Source of the DNA: Akkermansia muciniphila
GTDB taxonomy: Bacteria > Verrucomicrobiota > Verrucomicrobiia > Methylacidiphilales > CAMAQI01
Assembly (NCBI GenBank): GCA_945883905.1
Contig: CAMCYL010000018.1
Location: 1-37,456, forward strand
DNA length: 37,456 nt
Direction of reading: 5' to 3'
Part shown: piece by piece, positions 33,099 through 37,456 of the stretch
Position numbering within the stretch: the stretch's first letter is position 1
Layout: every line of letters starts with the position of its first letter
The notes under the pieces: generated by a model
What the model was told of the DNA's origin: nothing
Database searches by the model: none
What the model saw: only the letters and a program-made list of their open reading frames with translations
Made by a program: the position numbers and the translations under genes

Positions 33099-34007
33099 TT
33101 ACCTCTTAAGGTTCACTGCGGTTTGAAGCATCTCATCACTCGTTGTGATCGTTCTTGCATTGGCATCGAACCCTCGTTGAGTAATAATCATTTCAGTGAA
33201 TTCTTGTGCGATATCGACATTCGAAAGCTCAAGGACTCCTGATTGTGTTTTTCCTGCTCTTCCGGTGCCTGGAGGATTGGCTGTTGCAGCTCCAGCGGCA
33301 TCACTTGCTGCAAAGTTCGTATTCGGAGTCGGAGTTAATCCTTGGTTGCTTTGAAAGGTCGCCACGCTGATAAAGCCGATCGCAGAACTGGCTCCATTAT
33401 CGCCGGTCACAATAATTTTTCCATCCGAGCCAATATTGAATCCGGAGACGTTTTGTGGAGAAGGGGATCCTCCTGTGATGGTCGTTGGAATTCGAACGGC
33501 GAGAAGTCCGGAGGCTGCGGTAGTCGTGGTATAGGTCACTGAGGGGGAGACGTTCTGAGCGACACTGGTCGAAAATCCGGATCCTGCACTTGTTCCGAGG
33601 GTTCCAAGGACAAAGTTACCGTCTTGAGATCGTAGGTAGCCGTTAAGGTCGACGGAGAAATTGCCGGCTCGACTATAAAATACTGGCGTTGTCGAGGCGG
33701 AGGTTGCCCCTAACATAAAAAAGCCATCCCCCGCAAGCCCGAGATCGGTCGGAATATCGGTTCGTTGAAAGGCTCCTTGGGTAAACTGGGTATCCGTCGA
33801 AGCAATTTGAGTTCCTAATCCGACTTCAATTCCAACGGGTTGCAGGGTACTTGCCGCTCTTGATACTTGACTAAAGGAGCTGCTTAAGTTCGTTCGTTTT
33901 CCTTTGTACCCAATGGTATTAACGTTGGCGAGATCGTTTCCGACGACGTCCATTTTGAATTGATGACTGCTTAACCCGCTGATGGCTGAATACATGCTGC
34001 GTACCAT
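33099..34007 (-). CDS. flgE: Flagellar hook protein FlgE
   Basis: 302 aa. The N-terminal rod-hook signature is MVRSMYSAISGLSSHQFKMDVVGNDLANVNTIGYKGKR; the C-terminus, LSNVDIAQEFTEMIITQRGFDANARTITTSDEMLQ, is the matching coiled-coil end. The middle (about 90-240) is a Ser/Thr/Gly-rich D1 domain. It is shorter than the 400-residue hook proteins of enterobacteria, lacking an outer D2-type domain. FlgG-like rod proteins share the ends; the place after flgD, and the INS pattern DGFFMLGATS, favour hook. Confidence 0.85.
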   Translation of the reverse strand: MVRSMYSAISGLSSHQFKMDVVGNDLANVNTIGYKGKRTNLSSSFSQVSRAASTLQPVGIEVGLGTQIASTDTQFTQGAFQRTDIPTDLGLAGDGFFMLGATSASTTPVFYSRAGNFSVDLNGYLRSQDGNFVLGTLGTSAGSGFSTSVAQNVSPSVTYTTTTAASGLLAVRIPTTITGGSPSPQNVSGFNIGSDGKIIVTGDNGASSAIGFISVATFQSNQGLTPTPNTNFAASDAAGAATANPPGTGRAGKTQSGVLELSNVDIAQEFTEMIITQRGFDANARTITTSDEMLQTAVNLKR

Positions 34008-34075
34008 AGGAATCTCCTTTGTTTATTTTACTTAAATGATTGAGTTATGAGTTTGAACTGAATTTAAAATTTAGA

Positions 34076-34507
34076 TTACGGGGTTGTTTGTAAGTAATTT
34101 TGAATCGCGCTCGAGTTATATTCCTTGCCTGCAATCGTCACGAGGACGTTCTTATTGAGGACTCGACTACTTTCGACGATACCGGTGAGTGGATCTCCGT
34201 TTTGATCGGTAATATTCACTTTTTTACCCACTAAATTCGCTGCAAAAGTCTCTCTTGCTTGAGCGACCTCAACATCTGAATTTGTTTTGAGCGTGGTGGA
34301 GGATTGAAGATTTGCAATCGACATATATTGGTTCACAAGATCGGTCGTACTGGCTGCTTTTTGGGGATCTTGTTGAGAGAGTTGAGCGACGATGACTTTA
34401 AGTAAGTCGTTAAAGCCAAGTTCTCCGTTGGTCGATTTTGTCGGAACCGTTCCCGTGTTGGTTGTTGTTCCAGTATTAAAATAGCTATTGACGCTTGTGA
34501 TTGCCAT
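34076..34507 (-). CDS. flgD: Hook-capping scaffold protein FlgD
   Basis: 143 aa. The conserved N-terminal region, LGFNDLLKVIVAQLSQQDPQ then TTDLVNQYMSIANLQSS, is diagnostic. The C-terminal part, LVGKKVNITDQNGDPLTGIVESS, starts the usual beta domain, but the protein stops soon after, so it lacks the long FlgD Tudor/FnIII region found in 200-residue or longer homologues. It caps the growing hook and guides FlgE insertion. It lies 26 bp after an unknown gene that shares its C-terminal pattern, and 68 bp before flgE. Confidence 0.93.
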   Translation of the reverse strand: MAITSVNSYFNTGTTTNTGTVPTKSTNGELGFNDLLKVIVAQLSQQDPQKAASTTDLVNQYMSIANLQSSTTLKTNSDVEVAQARETFAANLVGKKVNITDQNGDPLTGIVESSRVLNKNVLVTIAGKEYNSSAIQNYLQTTP

Positions 34508-34533
34508 AATGTTCCTTATTGAAGATCTTTTAT

Positions 34534-34905
34534 TTAAGCGATTTGAATCGAGGATATTTGAGATAAATCGATCGCTTGTCCTTGGACTTGGAGTTGGATA
34601 TTGCCTTGAGCGGCTTTCGATTGAGTGACTAATCCTTGGAGGGCTTGACCTTCAGATCCGATCATTTGAACGGTCTTTCCCACTAATAAGGAGGCCAGTT
34701 GCTGTTGTTCGACTTGCGAAAGTTGAGAAGGAGGGCGTCCTTTTAAAATGGCATTGACTTGAATTTGATCTGGTTTGAGACCATGAGCGCTTTGGAGTGA
34801 GTTATTAAATTCCGTTGGGTTCGGTTCCGAAATCGATTTTGTGATCGAAGTGAACATATTAGCGACGGGTCCTACTGCGGCGATTCCTGCAAGGATGGGG
34901 ATCAT
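34534..34905 (-). CDS. Unknown protein between fliK and flgD, with FlgD-like C-terminus
   Basis: 123 aa. The N-terminus (MIPILAGIAAVGPVANMF) is hydrophobic; the middle is Gln-rich. The C-terminus, LLVGKTVQMIGSEGQALQGLV, then LQVQGQAIDLSQISSIQIA, follows the same strand pattern as the FlgD C-terminal region (LVGKKVNITDQNGDPLTGIV) of the next gene. It may be a FlgD-related accessory cap or the detached C-terminal part of an ancestral longer FlgD. It overlaps fliK by 4 bp. Confidence 0.6.
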   Translation of the reverse strand: MIPILAGIAAVGPVANMFTSITKSISEPNPTEFNNSLQSAHGLKPDQIQVNAILKGRPPSQLSQVEQQQLASLLVGKTVQMIGSEGQALQGLVTQSKAAQGNIQLQVQGQAIDLSQISSIQIA

Positions 34906-35975
34906 GCGAGCCTCCGGGTTGATGGTTTAAAAAGATCAAAAATTGAATCTAAAGGGGTCTGTTGCTCAGGATCATCCTCTGATTTTTTATTTGAGGATTT
35001 TCCAGAGTTTTCGGTTTTTGGGATAGCGACCTCCATTTGAGCGGGGAGCCAGCGAATGGCCTCGGAGGAATTTAAGGTTCGAAGTTGTCCAATTTCCGAT
35101 TGCAGCCAAGCCAATGCCTGCTGATTGTTGGCGCTAAATTGAGCGCGAAGTTCCTGATTCACGCGAGCGATGTAAAGGGTGATTTGTGATCCTTGAGGGG
35201 TTTGTAGTTTGACTTCGATCCGACGAGGGGTTGGAAGTGGGGTCTCTTCAAATACAGAGTCTAGGACTGTTTCGAGACGATGTTGGGAGCTTAAAGTAAT
35301 CGATTCTGGCTTTGCTTGAGTGGTCGCAGACTTGAGTGATTCCGTTGGATTTAAATTAAAAGAACTCAAATCTAAAGGGATTTTTTTATCTTCGCTCGAA
35401 GCGGCCTCATTCACCGAGGCGAGAAGCTCTAAAACCTTTAAGTGAGTCGGAGGGGGGGATTCAAGGTTCTGTTTGTTATTAATTTCACTGGATAGAATCG
35501 CGGTATTTTGAAGGTCTTGTGATAAGGAGGGATGGGATTCCGGCGTGGAATTTATTTCCTGACCTTGTTTTGCAGTCGGAGCCAAAGACGTTGATATCAA
35601 TTGAGTAATAGATGGGGATTTATTTTCCTCATTTGGGAAAATTAATCCATCACTATTTTTATCTGAGGAGGTTTCTTCTTTAGGGGGTTCGACGATTTGA
35701 ATCGCCATTTGAGCCGGAAAAAGGGTTTGAATCGGTTCGCTATTGGTTTGAGTGGAGCAGCTGTCGACAGCGGTTTCGAGGTCGCTTTCGGAAATGAGCT
35801 CGATTTCCTCTAGGGAAACGGTTTCCTTGCTCTCCGTTGGTGGGGTTGCCTCATTGAGTTCATTTTCAAATGAGCTCTCTTTGGGTGAAGAATTACGATT
35901 GATCGCCCCTTTATTGGTTGACGCGTGGTTTCCCTTTGGAGAGGGGGGGGCAGGGGCAAGTGTTGGTGCGGTCAT
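34902..35975 (-). CDS. fliK: Flagellar hook-length control protein FliK
   Basis: 357 aa. Residues 1-240 are disordered and rich in Ser, Thr, Pro, Glu and Gln, as expected for the molecular-ruler part. The C-terminal Flg_hook domain (about 250-325), RRIEVKLQTPQGSQITLYIARVNQELRAQFSANNQQALAWLQSEIGQLR, is recognisable. FliK senses hook length and triggers FlhB switching. The ATG at 35975 has an AAGGA ribosome-binding site. It is the first gene of the flagellar operon. The family is variable, so the call relies on the C-terminal domain and on position beside flgD. Confidence 0.85.
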   Translation of the reverse strand: MTAPTLAPAPPSPKGNHASTNKGAINRNSSPKESSFENELNEATPPTESKETVSLEEIELISESDLETAVDSCSTQTNSEPIQTLFPAQMAIQIVEPPKEETSSDKNSDGLIFPNEENKSPSITQLISTSLAPTAKQGQEINSTPESHPSLSQDLQNTAILSSEINNKQNLESPPPTHLKVLELLASVNEAASSEDKKIPLDLSSFNLNPTESLKSATTQAKPESITLSSQHRLETVLDSVFEETPLPTPRRIEVKLQTPQGSQITLYIARVNQELRAQFSANNQQALAWLQSEIGQLRTLNSSEAIRWLPAQMEVAIPKTENSGKSSNKKSEDDPEQQTPLDSIFDLFKPSTRRLA

Positions 35976-36320
35976 TCGATTCCTTTCGTTGTTCAGCTCT
36001 CATCCGTGAGGGCTTCAATTAACACTTAACCTGCAAGATTGATGCCAACTCAATTTTTATTTTAACTTGACGAGTTACCCCTCCTCTCCCACTTCCTTTT
36101 CCTGAATGAAACTTCAAAACGGTCGGCGCTCCATTTACATCATTTCCTGGGGTTGGCGAAGGCTAACTTCGATCTGGGAATGATTGAGGATGAATCATCG
36201 CGATTGAATCGGAAGAGATTAAAAAAGAGGAGTGACTCCATGAATCCAAATCGATTGAAAGAAATAATTCTCAATAGGACTTGACCTTTTTTAAGAATAC
36301 CGTTGCCTTGCGCCCCTACT
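35976..36320. other. Divergent intergenic region between fliK and dprA
   Basis: About 345 bp that must carry the promoter of the flagellar operon (minus) and of dprA (plus). No clear sigma-28 (TAAA...GCCGATAA) or sigma-54 (GG...TGC) motif was found. A short frame at 36240-36284 (MNPNRLKEIILNRT) has a GAGGAG ribosome-binding site 8 nt before its ATG and ends 36 nt before dprA; it could be a leader peptide or a chance frame. Confidence 0.5.
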
Positions 36321-37328
36321 ATGTCACGAAGAGACTCCTACTGGCACTTGTCGATGATCCCTGGGATCGGGCCGGTTCGTGTTCGACGCCTTTTGGAGGC
36401 GATGGGATCGGTCGAGCGGGTTTTATTGGCTCGTGAAGCGGAGTTAGCCTCGGTGGAGGGAATTAGTCATGATCTTGCTCGTAAGATCATTCAAGGGCGT
36501 GATGAGGTTGATTTAGATCGCGAAAAAAAATTAACAAATGAGCATGGGGTTGAGGTATTTGATTGTGAAGATGAGTTTTACCCCCAATCCCTGAAAGAGA
36601 TCTACGATCCTCCGTTGGTTCTTTATGTGAAGGGAAAATTACCGGCACGATTTTCGATGGGAATAGGCGTTATTGGAACGCGGGAGCCGACGATTTACGG
36701 TCGAGAAAATGCAAAGAAATTCTCCTTTCAATTAGCCTATGCGGGGGTTCCTATCATTTCGGGGTTAGCACGCGGAGTCGATACCTTTGCTCATCAAGGG
36801 GCGCTTGCGGCCAAGGGGGCGACCTGGGCGGTGGTCGGCTGCGGATTAATGACCTGTTATCCATCGGAAAACCAATCTTTAATGGATAAGATTGCTGAAG
36901 AGCATTGTGTGATTTCGGAGTTTCCGATGGAGACAAAACCAGATCGACAGACCTTTCCGATGCGTAATCGGATCGTCAGCGGATTAAGTCATGGGGTTCT
37001 TGTGATTGAGGCCGGCATTCATAGCGGAGCCTTGATTACGGCGCGAATGGCTTTGGATCAAGGTAGACAGGTTTATGCAGTTCCGGGTCGAATTGATCAC
37101 CCTGAGGCGAAAGGATGTCATGCCTTATTAAAACAGGGGGCAAAACTTGTCGAAGGGGTCGAGGATATTTTACAAGATTTAAATCTTCTCATGCCTCCGG
37201 TTCAGAAACAAATTGAGGGACCTGTCATCGAGGCACTTTCCGAGGAGGAACGATCGATTTTCGCTGTTTTGGGCTCTGAAGAGGTGCATTTAGATCGAGT
37301 GATACAAACAGCAGTTCCTAAAACCTAA
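36321..37328 (+). CDS. dprA: DNA processing protein DprA (C-terminal domain shortened)
   Basis: 335 aa from the ATG at 36321 (a TTG at 36303 would add six residues). The SAM-like/HhH N-terminal part, SMIPGIGPVRVRRLLEAMG, leads into the Rossmann core: GVIGTREPTIYGRENAKKF, SGLARGVDTFAHQGAL, VVGCGLMTCYPSENQ, FPMRNRIVSGLSHGVLVIEAG, SGALITARMALDQGRQVYAVPG. DprA binds incoming single-stranded DNA and loads RecA in natural transformation. A winged-helix domain begins at LSEEERSIFAVLGSEEVHLDRVI but ends at VPKT, some 30 residues short. That may be a recent truncation or a natural short form. A comEC-like gene lies at the other window end. Confidence 0.93.
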   Translation: MSRRDSYWHLSMIPGIGPVRVRRLLEAMGSVERVLLAREAELASVEGISHDLARKIIQGRDEVDLDREKKLTNEHGVEVFDCEDEFYPQSLKEIYDPPLVLYVKGKLPARFSMGIGVIGTREPTIYGRENAKKFSFQLAYAGVPIISGLARGVDTFAHQGALAAKGATWAVVGCGLMTCYPSENQSLMDKIAEEHCVISEFPMETKPDRQTFPMRNRIVSGLSHGVLVIEAGIHSGALITARMALDQGRQVYAVPGRIDHPEAKGCHALLKQGAKLVEGVEDILQDLNLLMPPVQKQIEGPVIEALSEEERSIFAVLGSEEVHLDRVIQTAVPKT

Positions 37329-37383
37329 ACCTTCGCACGATTTTGCGATGGTTTGATCGGATATCGACCTCTCAAAAGTCCCG

Positions 37384-37407
37384 AAAGAGACATTTTGTCT
37401 CTTTTTC
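37384..37407 (+). terminator. Intrinsic terminator after dprA
   Basis: A perfect 9-bp stem AAAGAGACA (37384-37392) and TGTCTCTTT (37396-37404) with a 3-nt loop runs into a T-rich tract (TTTTTCTT). It is 55 bp after the dprA stop. A second, weaker hairpin (AAACCTTCGCA 37327-37337 with TGCGATGGTTT 37344-37354) lies directly at the stop codon. Confidence 0.75.
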
Positions 37408-37456
37408 TTAAAAAAAAGATTGTTTCGCACTCATTATTTTCTTGCCAAAATACACC

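Overview
The window (37,456 bp, moderate GC) comes from a flagellated Gram-negative-type bacterium. The order rplM-rpsI-argC-argJ-argB, the weak or absent Shine-Dalgarno sequences before many genes, the bactofilin pair and the NamZ/amidase cell-wall genes suggest the PVC group, most likely a Verrucomicrobiota relative. That placement is inference from gene order and protein style; no rRNA gene is present to settle it. No tRNA, CRISPR array or intact transposase gene was seen.

Layout. (1) 1-370: the 5' part of a comEC-like competence gene running off the left edge. (2) 371-1091: non-coding, holding copy A of a ~415-bp dispersed repeat. (3) 1092-5310, minus: a ribosomal protein and arginine block (rplM, rpsI, argC, argJ, argB). 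(4) 5373-7059, minus: molybdenum cofactor genes moaA-moaD-moaE. (5) 7127-7681, plus: a receiver-domain protein. (6) 7733-10722, minus: two bactofilin-type proteins (one with two zinc ribbons), a multi-pass membrane protein and a small membrane protein. (7) 10808-11391: copy B of the repeat, inverted relative to A and carrying a nested ~167-bp insertion. (8) 11488-12645, plus: a GT87-type membrane glycosyltransferase. (9) 12664-16143, minus: a zinc-acquisition operon (ZnuA-like binding protein plus two COG0523 GTPases). (10) 16297-19030: a decayed region with remnants of two P-type ATPases, a PRC-barrel gene, a small membrane protein and a ~36-bp direct repeat. (11) 19032-22409: cell-wall genes (amidase, NamZ/DUF1343) and a short-chain dehydrogenase. 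(12) 22476-35975, minus: an ~13.5-kb flagellar operon, fliK-orf-flgD-flgE-fliL-fliM-fliN-fliO-fliP-fliQ-fliR-flhB-flhA-orf-fliA-motA-motB-orf. (13) 36321-37328, plus: dprA with a shortened C-terminus, followed by a terminator.

How the genes work together. The flagellar operon encodes the export gate, the C-ring proteins FliM and FliN, hook assembly, the stator and sigma-28. It lacks flhF and flhG at the usual place beside flhA, and carries three unassigned small genes. The zinc operon pairs a periplasmic zinc-binding protein with two putative zinc-chaperone GTPases but has no transporter permease or ATPase beside it.

The most unusual signal is non-coding: the inverted pair of ~415-bp repeats. 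Each contains a ~160-bp palindrome of three nested stems, with paired compensatory base changes between the copies. Each lies about 100 bp upstream of, and in the same orientation as, a membrane-protein gene. Copy B has been split by a second small element flanked by a 4-bp duplication.
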